Of a DNA stretch of 64,000 bases, positions 10,941 to 23,286 are shown piece by piece. Under the pieces are notes generated by a model. That model was given only the letters and a program-made list of their open reading frames with translations. It did no database searches and was not told the origin of the DNA. Position 1 is the stretch's first letter. Each line of letters opens with the position of its first letter. Origin of the DNA: Symbiodinium natans (Eukaryota > Sar > Dinophyceae > Suessiales > Symbiodiniaceae); assembly GCA_905221605.1 (NCBI GenBank), contig CAJNDS010000779.1, positions 456,501 through 520,500 on the forward strand, read 5' to 3'. Both the position numbers and the translations under genes were made by a program.

Positions 10941-13900
10941 TACCCTGAACAAATATTGAAGCCTTTACAGTACCTTCTCAGGCGCGCCTGATCTCCCGGG
11001 CAGGTCATGGGGGCGTCCACGAGGCCGGGAAGGCCGTGGGATATCGCCCACTCCTGCTCGATACCTGGGTCAGCGCTTTTAAAGATTACGAAATGGGCAT
11101 CAAGGATAACTTACGGGCTTTGGGTTCTTCACCTGGGCATCATGTAAGCAAGCATAGAACAGATTCCCGACATTGAAGTAGGGCGCTTTAATGCCAGTAT
11201 CTGCGCCAATAATATTCCTACAGCAGCAGAGGCTGTGGGGCCTATCTTATTCCTAAGGAGCCCTATACACATCCACCAAAATCCGGTATAGCTTGGAAAA
11301 CCGCCAAAATCATGGGCCTGTGTTCACGTTCTCAGCCGTCGCAGGGGTTTGAACACCTAGCTTCCAAGAGCCTGAAAAAAAACCCTCATCGAAACCCTGA
11401 GTTAGGGGGTGGGGTGTAGGATTTTCAGGGCTGTCTGAAGGCCTCAACAGGAGAACCAGACCTTGGGCACCAGCTAAACCCCTGAACAGCCTCAACAAAA
11501 GCCCTTCCCTTTTTTGAGCCCTAACCCTAAAACCCCGATAAATAAACCCTAATTAAACCTTAAACCCTGAAGGCCTCAAACCCGAAACCTTGGCGTAGGG
11601 CCCCCAGCTCCGACTTAAGCCGGCCACGGTGCGTTGAGTGCAGGAGACCTCCTCCACACGTCCGCGGCCGCGGGCTTCGAGGCACTTTCCGTTGCCGGCA
11701 TGGATGATCTTCCTGGTCGTGTTAAGGTTTTGAGCCCTGGGCCCTAACACGTAGATCCCAAGGTCGTAAACCTTGAAACCCTAGAACCTGAATGCCAAAA
11801 GATTTTGAAGCCAAGGCCAGGGACACAGGATTGAAACAGTTAAAGAGCTGTCAGATCGCGACTTTACGGTTGGGGTTTAGGGTTTGCAAGGGTTGAAACC
11901 TGTGGTTTTTCAGACGGTTGAAGTGCCATAGGCTGCCTTTGGGTTCAGATTTTAGGCTCAAGCAACCCTAATGTCCTTTCGGGTGTTGAACAGCTACTCA
12001 GGTGGGGCTTCAGGTTTATGCAGGAACTTGCTTCAGTACCCCGGTTCTGGTTAGGATTTCTAACCTGGGTGTGTCCAAATGTCCAGCGTTTGTTTTTAAA
12101 CACAGTTTCCAACCCCAAACTCAAGCACCCGACCCATAGGCCCGAACCTTTTAAACCCGAAACCCCTAACTTCGAACAACCTCCTCGACTGTCGCACTCC
12201 AAGCCCTGGATTGCTAAACCCAAACATTCCTAGAGCCAACATGGCACTTAGAACCACTTCTAAAGATTAAATGTCTGCATCCTATAAGACCCATAAGGAA
12301 ACCCAAAAGCGTAAGGTCTTAAGCTCCTAGCCAAGTCCAAAACAAGAGCTTCAAGCCCTGCCTCAACTGCGACATGCCAAGCTACAAAAAAAATCTTACA
12401 TCCCACTATAAAACCCTTTGAAACCCCTTGAAACCCCATGAAACCCTTCTCGAAACGCACCAGTTCCTGTGGTTCTGAAAGCCGAAGAATGTAGGAGCCC
12501 TATCAAAACCCCAGCTACCTCCCTAAACTCCAATCACTGGATGTTCGGAGGCCCCCGCTTCTCGTCTTTGTCCCAGCGCCACTCCCCTGGAAGCATGTGT
12601 GGTTCACGCCTGCACAGCTGTGACGGTGGCCCCAAAGCTGGCTGTGAAAGTTTGTTATGGGACTTGTTTGGGTTTTAGGCGCGTTTTGTATGCGGGTTTA
12701 CTAAGGAGGATCCTATGATCCAGCGTCTACAGCAGGTGCCCTCGCTGCTGAAACTCATACGTCCTGAAAGAACCCTGGACCGGGCAGAGCTTCGGGCGTA
12801 GTAGGGGTTGTGGGGGTGTGAGCTTTAGGGCTTTAGGGCTTACCGGACCAACAAATCCTAGGCCGAAGCTGAACTCAAACCCACCAGCCGATTGGGTGGA
12901 GGATTCATAACAACAGAACAGCTTAAGAGGTGCATGATCAAAATGTGATGCTCACAACGTACGAACAGCAGCCAGAGTTCACGCTTGGGGGGGGGGGGGG
13001 GCTTGAGGCGCCGAGCTCAGAGGCTCAGCCTCAGAGCAGGGTAATTGGTAGGAGATGAAGTGCTTCCACCTCTCCGAAACCTGTAGAAAGACTCATGCGT
13101 CCTGGAGAACCTGATGTAGGGGTCCCGAGGGCGGGTTTACTATTAAAATTAGCGCCTTCCATCACAAGGAAACACCTTGTGGAAGAAGCAACCTCCATCG
13201 AAAAAACCATGATGGTACGGTTTCTATGTTGGGTTCCTGATGAATGAGGCTATGAGTGCAGGGGAGAACGCATTATTGAGGGCTTCTTTCTGCGGTTAGA
13301 ATCTTGGGGCAAAAAGGGCGGCTTGACAATAGTACTACAATAATACAACCGCCAAGACACGGTCCGTAAGGAATGAACTCTCTCTGTGCTCGCTCTTTCT
13401 TCGCTCGTAATCCAAATAACAAAGGGGCTCTGTTATTATTATGTTCATGAGCCCCTTAATGCTATACAATTTTGAAAGGAACGAAGTGAGTAAGCGAACG
13501 TACTGCCTGAACTGAATGAATGGTCTTGTAAGCCTAAACCCAAACCCCCAGCCCAATACAACCCTAGAAAAACCCTACAAAACTGTAAACCCTTGCAAAA
13601 CACTTTGAAAGCCTAAGCCCCTCTCGGGAAGACGTGTTCATATGCCTTCCACCACGACCTCCTCTTAACAGAGGATTCCAAAGCTTAATGGAGGATTGTA
13701 AAGCTTGCGGGCTCAGGCCTTGGGCATTCTTGGCCAGGCATGCATGCAGCACGCAAGGATTTCTGACGCCAAAAAGGTCTAGACACTAAAACCCTACACC
13801 CTCCCTCTCTCTCTCTCTCCCTCCCTCTCCCTGTTACCCGAAACCCCAACACCCTAAGTCCTTGGAACCCTAGAACCCTAAAAGCCCTTTTTTTGCTTCC

Positions 13901-14166
13901 AGGCCTCTTGCAGCCAGCCGGGTTAAATCAGCCCTGAACATTGGGACCCTAAACCCTAAATATTCCTAAACGCTAAGGATTCAACGTGCGGCATCCAGGG
14001 CAAGGATCCCGGCTCTCGCCTCAGGTGAAACTTGGCCTCTCCGCCAATGGGCTCCACGGTAATCTCCTCATTCTCCGACTCCTCGGGTTGGCCGCGGCTG
14101 CAGGAGGTTTTGGGTTTATTGTATGAGGGTGTTATAGGGTTTAGGTTATCTAAGTTCTAAAGATAT
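10941..14166. other. Gene-poor sequence rich in CCCTAAA variants
   Basis: Degenerate telomere-like motifs recur (11515-11570, 11870-11890, 12130-12165, 13535-13560, 13840-13880, 13945-13960). A G run lies at 12987-13000 and a CT run at 13799-13832. No reading frame or RNA gene is supported. Confidence 0.55.
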
Positions 14167-14790
14167 GTGTTAGTCCACACAACAAAAGTAGGACGACGGC
14201 AAAACGACGGAGGGACGACGGAGGGACGATGGTGGGACGACGGAGGGACGAGGGCAAGACGACGGAGGGACGACGGCAGGATGACGGGGGGACGACGGCA
14301 GGACGCCGGGGGGACGACGGGGGGACGACGGGGGGACGACGGGGGGACGACGGAGGGACGACGGGGGGACGACGGCTGTCGCGCCGTCGTCGAGCCGTCG
14401 TCGCGCCGTCGTCGCGCCGTCGTCGCGCCGTCGTCGCGCCGTCGTCACGCCGTCATAAGGCCTAGTTTAAGCCCAAACTAGGCCTTATTTAGCCCAAACT
14501 AGGCCTTATTTCCCGTCATAAGGCCTAGTTTAAGCCCAAACTAGGCCTTATGACGGCGGGACGACGGCGGGACGACGGCGGAACGACGGCGGGACGACGG
14601 CGGGACGACGGCGGGACGACGGCGCGACGACGGCGCGACGACGGCGCGACGACGGCGCGACAGCCGTCGTCCCCCCGTCGTCAGTCCGTCGTCGCGCCAT
14701 CGCACCCTGTCGTCGCGCCGTCGTCACACCGTCGTCGCCCCGTCGCCACCCCGTCGTCGCGCCGTCGTCATCCCATCGTCGCCCCGTCAA
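14167..14790. repeat. Nested-palindrome minisatellite of GACGACGGNGG
   Basis: The left half has GACGACGG(A/G)GG units (14190-14375), then the reverse-sense CGTCGTCGCGC units (14376-14448). The centre (14450-14556) has inverted and direct copies of cataaggcctagtttaagcc. The right half repeats the design: GACGACGGCGG (14552-14660), then CCGTCGTC units (14662-14790). Each half can form a hairpin, and the halves can pair through the centre. Arg/Asp-rich frames on both strands are artefacts. Confidence 0.75.
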
Positions 14791-17700
14791 GGCCCTGACG
14801 TCTAGACCCCTCTAGCTGGACTAGAAACCATACCCCACATATCTCTAGAACTTAGATAAGGTTTAGGGTTTAAGTGGGGTTCAAGATTCAAGGGTTAAGG
14901 GATTTGAGGGTTTAGGATTCAAGGTTCTTGGTGTCCGGCGTAGCGCCGGAGAGCCAACCGGCCGAAGTGCAGACGGCACTACAAGCGTGAGCGGCGTGAC
15001 TCAATGAGGCTGTACACCATGAAGCTGTCCAACTGGCAGCCTGGCAGACGCCGATTGTTCAGCAGTGCAGCAAGCCCGCTCTCATGCCAATCAGGTGATG
15101 AAGCTTCCCAAATGCCTGCAGGAGGACCTCAGAAAGGTCGCGCACCCCGTTCCACACTCGGGAAATGGCTGTCTCGCTTCAGGCGAGGAAGTCTGCACAC
15201 AGTTTGAGCCTTTTCGAGCTGGTACAGGATGTTGCTTGGCGGGTAATTCGGGTTGCCTACCGGTCAAGTCCGGTTCAGTGTGGTTTGGCGCCATTTGCTC
15301 CCTAGCTTCCGTCGTGCGTGTGTGCATTTCCTGCAGGTGCCTTTTGCGTGGCGTACGTAGTCGTTGAAGCGCGTTGGCAGTAGTACGAGAGTCGGCGATC
15401 GTCCCTATGTGGTTGACAGACAAACACAGATGCGGTTCAGCTGCAGCCGTTATCAGCCGTTGTTCCAGGGTGTGATGCGTACAATTTAAAAGCCCCAGTC
15501 GAAGCTGAGCAAAATGCACCCTTTTCGATCAAGTCGTCCGCTCTGGCACCTCTCTTTCTCTATCCTAGAGTTTGTGCAGCTTCGCATGTCGGATGGTACT
15601 TCTATGCAGTGAAGCGAAGAAGAAGTTGAGGGTGTAGGAGGCTCGGACCTTTCGGGGTTCAGGGGGTTTGCACTTCGCGCCTCTTGGCCCTAAGAACCTG
15701 AGCCCCAAAGCCTACTCCCTAAACAGCAACCTTAAACCTATGAGCACATGCTGTGCTACCAATACGAAGAGCTATCCAGGTACACCGACTGATACTTACC
15801 GCATTGCTGAGACTGAGACTTGTCGCAAATGCTACCACCATGCTGACTATGCTATACCCTTTCATTTCATCAACGTCAACATCGCCATGCGTCCTACTCA
15901 TCCGCGTCATCGTCATCGCCATCATGATCATCAACATCATCATAATCTTGATCAGCATCATCACGATGTGTCGGAATATCGCATCATCGCCATCAACACA
16001 TTTATCTTGCACAAACAAAGGCTGATAGCCAGCCAAGATGCAGGATGCAAGGCAGTAGAACGAAGATTTGTTTCAGTACATCACCAAGAACACAATAATA
16101 TCAATGCTATAAGCATATTCATATTATATATGAACAAGATCATGCGCCGCCAAAAACATGACAGCACTAAGAGCAAGAGTCGTTTTCAGTCCGCCTGTTT
16201 AGAATAAAGACCATAATAGGGCTAGGGGGTCAGGTTCATTGCGAGTTTGGCCACAGTGGTTTGTAGGTTTTCATGCCTTGGAATCCTGATCTCCCACAGC
16301 CGAAACCCTAAACCCGAGACCTGAGACCCAAAACCCTAACATCGAAACCTTAAACCCGAAAATGAAACCCCGAAACCCTGAAATGCAGAAGGGCAGCACT
16401 ACACTCCAGATGCAAGGCCATCGTGAATGCACTCGCGGGAACCTCGCTTCGATCCTGGGAAGCTTGATGGTGTTCGGGCTCGGGCTTTAATTGGGGCGGT
16501 CGGGGTTGAGGGTTAATTAATGGCTCGCCGAGGGCTTGGGCCAAACGACTTGTATGCTCCTCGTCTATATAGAGTGTGGAATGTCGACCCTGGCCAAGCA
16601 CCAAACCTAAATCCTGACCCCTACATCCTAAACCCTCATACCTGGGCGCTTTATTGAACCCAGACTCTAAACCCTAAACCCCTACACAACACGTACAGAG
16701 CTCTCATACGACCTCACCCTGGTTTCAGGGTCTCAGGCTTGGGGGTTTGTTGTTATGGTTCATGGGTTTGGCTTTCTTGGAAAAGGTCAGGATCTAGTGT
16801 TTCGCAAGTAGGACTTTAGGGTTTCGGGTTTCTGGATTGGCGACTCTTGGGGAAAGGGTTGATTGATTGGGACTGCAGGTTTAGGCAGGGTCTAGGGCTT
16901 CAGGCTTTTTGGGATTAGGGTCCGAATGGGAGCAGAGCGAAACAGATGACTAGTTTGGGCACGCCACGATACCTTTTAGAGTCCATGGTTTAGGGTTAGT
17001 TTGGGGCTGGGGGCTTACGAAAACTTATGCAGAACCTTGATTTGACACAAGAAACCCTGGCACCAAAACGACAACTATTGCCAATCAACATGAATGAGGA
17101 GCACACACCACTGAAGAGTGTAGGGTTTAGAGGGGTCTGCACCACAAAAATGCCTCTTACCACCCAGCAGAAGGCGTATAAGTTTGACTAAGAAACAGCT
17201 TCATGTCTATGGTCGAATATCGTGTATTTCAAGGCCCCCTTCCGCTTCTTCCCGAGAATCGAATTTCTGATTGTTGTCGTCATGGCAATTGTGAATGTAA
17301 ATGTTGTGGGAACCATCCAGCGCCATGTCCAAACACCTGGGCACTTGTCAGGTATGACTGTCTCGTGCCAGGACCCGTGGAAACAGAGCGTACGATGCGT
17401 GCGGACCCTTTGCTCTAAACTCTAAACTACAACATGGCAACCACCTGCCTGTGGTCGTGTTCGCTTCGGATCTGAGCCGTGTCCTCATCCCAATACCACT
17501 TCTGATTCGGCTCATCGTGGCACTCGTGCATGAAGACATTCCTCAGAGTTCGATTTCACTGGACCCAACATTGGCGAACACATTCCAAAAACAATCGCAC
17601 CGCTTGTCCTAGGGTTTAGTTGGAGGCAACTTTACCCCACCGACCGAGGACTCCGCCCCTAAAACCATTCTCCGAGCCCCTTCTCAAGATACATTCTGCG

Positions 17701-17978
17701 AAGGCCACGACCTTCCAAGAACCCCGAGCAGCTTCTACGAGCTCTGAGTGGATGGTGCGATGGGCGGGCATGGGGGGCAATGTTACCTCTGATTTAAAGC
17801 TTTAAGTGCACCTTCTCTGCCGGCACGACTCTCTGTGCCAACGTCGTAGTCCAAGCACTTGCCATCATGCATGGATATGATGTTGCCATCCAGCGTGTAC
17901 CACATCTGATTGTGGGCATGGTGGCAGTTGTACATCTGCACATTCCTCGGCCGCAGCAGGGTGCCGGGTTGAAACCAA
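14791..17978. other. No recognisable gene
   Basis: Frames of 60-180 codons occur but none shows a domain or biased codon structure. A CAT/ATC-rich segment lies at about 15890-15970. Telomere-like motifs cluster at 14860-14930, 16300-16380 and 16610-16690. I cannot support a gene, though short exons could be missed. Confidence 0.45.
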
Positions 17979-17980
17979 GT

Positions 17981-19099
<1,119 letters not shown>

Positions 19100-20033
19100 T
19101 CTCCCCCCGCCCCCTGGGACGCGAAGCACGTTTTTTTTTTTTTTTTTTTTTCAAATGCGCTTTTACTCGAGTGTTTGAGGGTCGTTTTTGAAAATCGAAT
19201 ACTTGCTGTAGGAAAACATAGTTTTTTGGTTGTTTAACGATGTTTTAGGATTTTTTTTATGCAAAAGTGTTATAAATACCAGCATTCGCATTGTGTTTTT
19301 CGCTTTTCTTCTTCATTTTGCCGTTTTTTGAAATATCAAAAAACAACGTGTTTTAATTTGATGGTTTCCTTGTCCAGATTTTTGCGATTTTGTTGTTTTT
19401 GTTGGTTGCTGCTGCTGACTGCTACTATTATTACTCTTCTACTACTCTGCTACTACTACCCCCCCCCCCCCCCCCGCCCAGTGCGACGGATGCCGCGTCT
19501 AGCCGTCAACATGAAACCGTTAAAACGCGGAGTACGTTATGGTTGTCGATGGGGTTTTAATCAACGAAAACTAATCACCTCCCCCCACCCCCCACCCTTC
19601 CCCCAAAAAAAACAAAGGTTGCACTGGGAACATGGATGTTTTCATCGTTGGAGCACGGAAAAAATCGGTGGTCCTCGACTATGATCAACCGACTTGCAAC
19701 ATGGAAGCGCAACCGCGAAAACCCTTACGCAACAGCGAAAATGCTGGTATTTGCCGCATGTTTGGTGAGCTCGTGCAGATGCACGTGCAAATATGCTGGT
19801 ATGTACAGCTTTTTGGTCAACAGCCCTAGACCGTGGTCGTCCAGCAAAGGTCGAGGAAGCCAGGCACACCCGGTGGCATGCAAACTGTGTGAGGAAAATG
19901 AAAGAAAGAAAAACGCGAACGCTGCTATGTAACGGATGCACGTGTGCCGAACGTAATAACCCCCCCCCCAACCCCTCCCCAAAAACAGACATGGATGAAA
20001 CACCACATCGTCCGGGATATGAAACATGCTGGT
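19100..20033. other. No gene; homopolymer-rich junction sequence
   Basis: A poly-T run is at 19131-19151, a poly-C run at 19460-19475 and C-rich stretches at 19579-19606 and 19960-19982. No protein features are visible. The segment separates two TAG arrays. Confidence 0.5.
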
Positions 20034-20038
20034 AGTAC

Positions 20039-20136
<98 letters not shown>

Positions 20137-20267
20137 ATAGTAATAGTAATAGTCGTCGTCGTCGTCGTAGTAGTAGTGGTAGTAATAGTAGTAGTGGTAG
20201 TCGTAGTAGTAGTCGTCGTAGTAGTAGTAGTAGAAGTAGAAGTAGAAGTAGAAGTAGTAGTAGTAGC

Positions 20268-20319
<52 letters not shown>

Positions 20320-20377
20320 CAAGTAGAAGTAGAAGTAGAAGTAGTAGTAGTAGCAGTAGTAGTAGTAGTAGCAGTAG
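20034..20377 (+). repeat. TAG array
   Basis: (TAG)n with AAT, TCG and AAG variant units from 20137 to 20360. The embedded AGAAGTAGAAGT runs appear twice (20231-20255 and 20320-20345), suggesting an internal duplication. Confidence 0.9.
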
Positions 20378-21156
20378 TAAGCACCACGGCCCTGATTTGT
20401 CCCAGCAGCGGGACACCTTTTTATGAAGCTAGCTGACACCTCCTGCTCGTGCGATGGCTCTGACTGCATCTTTGACTCTTGTCTCCTTTGCAATGATCAT
20501 TACAGATATTCACGACCTGGAGGCGTTAACTGGACAGTCAGATGTAGCAAAAGCCGCAATGGACCTGCAGAGGTCCCACCAGAGTCTTGCGCTAACCGCC
20601 CAACGCCAAATCCTGAAACTGAGGGTCCATAGACCTCTAGAGCCCAAACGCCGTTAGGGTTTAAGGATTAGGGATAGGGCTGCCACAGAGTTTAGGGTTT
20701 AGAGTTTAAGGCTTAGAGTTCAGGGTGAGGGCTTTGGGTTTAGGGCTTATGGTTTAAACCTTCGGGTTTAGGGCTTCGGGCTTAGGGCTTTAGGGTTGAA
20801 GGCTCAGGGCTTAGGGTTTAGGGCTTCATTTAGGCTGAGGATTTTACAGCTAGGCGACACCCCTAGGGAAGTAGCGCTGCTGAAGGCCCAGGCATCTTGC
20901 ACCTTCGAATTGTATCTGAAGCCGGGAGGAAACGGGAATGTTTCTTGTAAGCCTTTGGTTTCGGGGTTTAGGTTTAGGTTGAGGTTGGATGATACGTTTC
21001 TTTCCTAAGACATGGCTTCTTTGTGAAGCTGGTCAGTGCAAACCCCAACCTCTAAGCCCCCAAAACCCTCAAAGCTTCAAGACTTAAGGATTTGGGCCCC
21101 GACGATCTGGGTGTGCAGATACGTGCCATATTTCTTGCGCTGCGCTCACACTGCAC
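20378..21156. other. Telomere-like repeat debris
   Basis: From 20650 to 20830 variants of GGGTTTAGGGCTTAGGG are almost continuous on the plus strand. The rest shows no gene. It borders the downstream end of the minus-strand coding cluster. Confidence 0.55.
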
Positions 21157-21981
21157 TCAGCCCTTCCAATGATAACGTTTCGAAGCCCTCGACTCCGACG
21201 ATGCCTCCTCCTCGCTATGCACAGCTGCCTTTCCAATTGGCGGCACGTTGCCTAAGGCCTGGGCATGGGAACTCCGATGCAATGGCGGCTGCCACAGCAA
21301 TGCTTGCGAACGACACACTATGTGTGAGGTGACATAGCAGAACCACGCCATGACCTGCTGCAAGCACATTCCATTTCCAGCCAGCTTTTTGCGAACGTTG
21401 CTTGACAGCTCCTTCAAGCAAGTCGGCAGCACGCTCATGTACTTGTAACTGTCTCCCATAAGGAGCGTAGGCCAGCCCATAGCAAAGTCGACCTCGCTGG
21501 CAGTGAAGATGTGTTCCCGAGTTGCGGACACGAGCTGGGAAGATTTGGTGGATGGCGGAAGCAATGAGCTCACACGTGGTCGCGTCTCACTTTGAGTAAC
21601 ATCCACGATGATGGCGTTGCCACCCGGCCCACTCTCCTTCTTCTGAGCCTTCTCGACACCAGCTTGCATCCTTGACCAGGTGGCTGGAGGGAACAGGGAC
21701 TTGAAGGGCACGTCCTCAAAATTTGAGAAGCATCCGCGCTTCTTAGCAAACTCAGCGCGAAGATCAGCAATGTTCTCAGGCAAGTCCATGCCTGCATACA
21801 CATCCCCATTCAAGGCTGGGGCTTTTCGTAGCAAGTTCAGGAAGTCTGCTGTCACACATGGAGATGAAGCGGGCCCAAGCCACACGAGAGACCGCTGGTT
21901 GATTGCCACAGCATAAAGCCTGTCACGTGTGACAGGTAGCCCGAGGTCCTCACAAGCGTGAGAAGCAAAAAAACCCAGGTC
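21157..21981 (-). CDS. C5-cytosine methyltransferase, C-terminal block (motifs VIII-X)
   Basis: This block encodes the C-terminal half of a DNA (cytosine-5) methyltransferase. Seen directly: a motif VIII-like PVTRDRLYAV at its start, then TRPR and a REHIFTASEVDFAMGWP segment of the motif IX and target-recognition type, then motif X-like GNGMCLQQVMAWF near the end. No ATG lies upstream in frame. The block opens at an AG (ttcgcag on the minus strand, near 21982) directly after telomere-like repeats, so I read it as a downstream exon. Its partner exon carrying motifs IV and VI is at 22310-23017. Matching ends (gcacaggacctg and gcagacctgg) occur at the two boundaries, but the exact splice site is not resolved. 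Family assignment is firm; activity and target are unknown. Confidence 0.75.
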   Translation of the reverse strand, partial: DLGFFASHACEDLGLPVTRDRLYAVAINQRSLVWLGPASSPCVTADFLNLLRKAPALNGDVYAGMDLPENIADLRAEFAKKRGCFSNFEDVPFKSLFPPATWSRMQAGVEKAQKKESGPGGNAIIVDVTQSETRPRVSSLLPPSTKSSQLVSATREHIFTASEVDFAMGWPTLLMGDSYKYMSVLPTCLKELSSNVRKKLAGNGMCLQQVMAWFCYVTSHIVCRSQALLWQPPLHRSSHAQALGNVPPIGKAAVHSEEEASSESRASKRYHWKG

Positions 21982-22309
21982 TGCGAAGTTTAGGGTTTAG
22001 GGTTTTGTACGTTTAGGGTTTAGGGTTTAGGATTTGGTGCTTTGGGTAGAGACTAGCACAGACAGTAGTGGAGGCTTGGAGCGCTGCCGGCTGCAACCGG
22101 CCTTTGCATTACAAAGAGGCTTCTTCTGGGATTTCTGGGCTCATAAAAAATCAACAACCAAGAAGAAGCGAAATCTCCGTGCACCAAAATATCTCAAATA
22201 GTACTAAAATCCTCTATGGCGAAAACCGGAAAATTTGGCTTAGAAATTTGAACGCGATGAGGTTGCATGTCTCTTCCCAAATTAGGGTTTAGGGTTTAGG
22301 GTTAAGGGT
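21982..22309 (-). other. Probable intron with telomere-like repeats at both ends
   Basis: On the plus strand TTTAGGG units lie at 21988-22035 and again at 22283-22315, with about 240 bases of unique sequence between. The flanking coding blocks are successive parts of one methyltransferase, so this should be spliced out. Dinoflagellate introns can have non-GT donors, and I could not choose a donor confidently. Confidence 0.5.
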
Positions 22310-23017
22310 TTAGGGTCGCAAATGCTCAGGTCCTGTGCGTCGAAGATGACATAAATGCACAGGTAGCCGACTTGGGACAGCTCGTCTGCGAAGAGAGCGA
22401 AGGGAAACCGAGCGGAATTCTCCATGAAGATGAGATCGAGCTCGGAGTGCTTCATTTTCTTGATCCAGCAATTCCAGGATTCCATCGCAGGGTCGGCGTC
22501 CCCCAACTGCGGGCCTTGGCTCGTCCACGGCGTGCACATTGGACCTGAAAAGTTCATCTTCAACGGTCGCGTCTGCTCATTGTCCATCGACATTGACGGG
22601 CTCCAGAACAGGGGACAAGACTCACCCGGGTGCAGTTTGCAACACTTTGCAGAGGCACCCGCCGTGAACAGCTCACTTTCCAAAGCAGTCATATATGCCC
22701 TCTGCGCGCTGTAGCAGGCAGCTGCTGCAGAGCGGCTGGCCCGCTTCGGCGGGCGCATGCTGAGAAGTCGGTCACGATGGTCTTGGGGCAAGCACTCCAA
22801 CAGCCCAGTGAAAACATGATCCGGGCAAAGGTTGTCATCTGGCCCACTATCTGTAAGAACTTTCAAAGCATCAGGTGAAATTTCATTGCCACAATGACCG
22901 AAAAGCCACTCATCTGGCAATCGCATACCCATGTCCTGCGAGGGGAGCAGACACGACTCTAACAGCACACATCCGACATGCTTGTTGTGCGCAACAACTG
23001 ACACTCGGCACATGAAG
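22310..23017 (-). CDS. C5-cytosine methyltransferase, central block (motifs IV, VI)
   Basis: Seen directly: a motif IV-like FSGPMCTPWTSQG, with the presumed nucleophile Cys at codon 22536-22534, and a motif VI-like DLIFMENSARFP. The residue before the Cys is Met rather than the Pro of most bacterial enzymes. The block begins just after ttttgcag on the minus strand, a good 3' splice acceptor, with a stop (TAA) upstream in frame, so it is an internal exon rather than a gene start. The segment VVAHNKHVGCVLLE fits the motif II-III region. It runs out into CCCTAAA repeats at the 3' side, and the following exon is at 21157-21981. The motif I exon is likely the one at 26880-27303, nearly 4 kb upstream. 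Confidence 0.75.
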
Positions 23018-23286
23018 CTGCAAAATTACTTCGCTGTTTCTTGCGGACAGCAAGGCTCCCAGCTCTGAGACTTGCTTTTCTGTGCTGGGGCCGGCGGCCA
23101 GCTAAAGCATGGTACAAGATTCAAAATTCCCGAGCGAAGCAAGCTGTCTCGTAGGAAGCAGGAAGCCACAACCCTGATACATCCAAAGCGCGTGCGACTA
23201 CATGAGGCGTATGTGGAAAACGTGAGGCCTCACTCAAAAATCAACAACTCTGGACTCTGGGCCGGACCTCATCAAGCTCGTGCCCC

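Noticed and set aside
14167-14798. Arg/Asp/Gly-rich frames on both strands
   Set aside because: Produced by the GACGACGG minisatellite; present in several phases and both strands.
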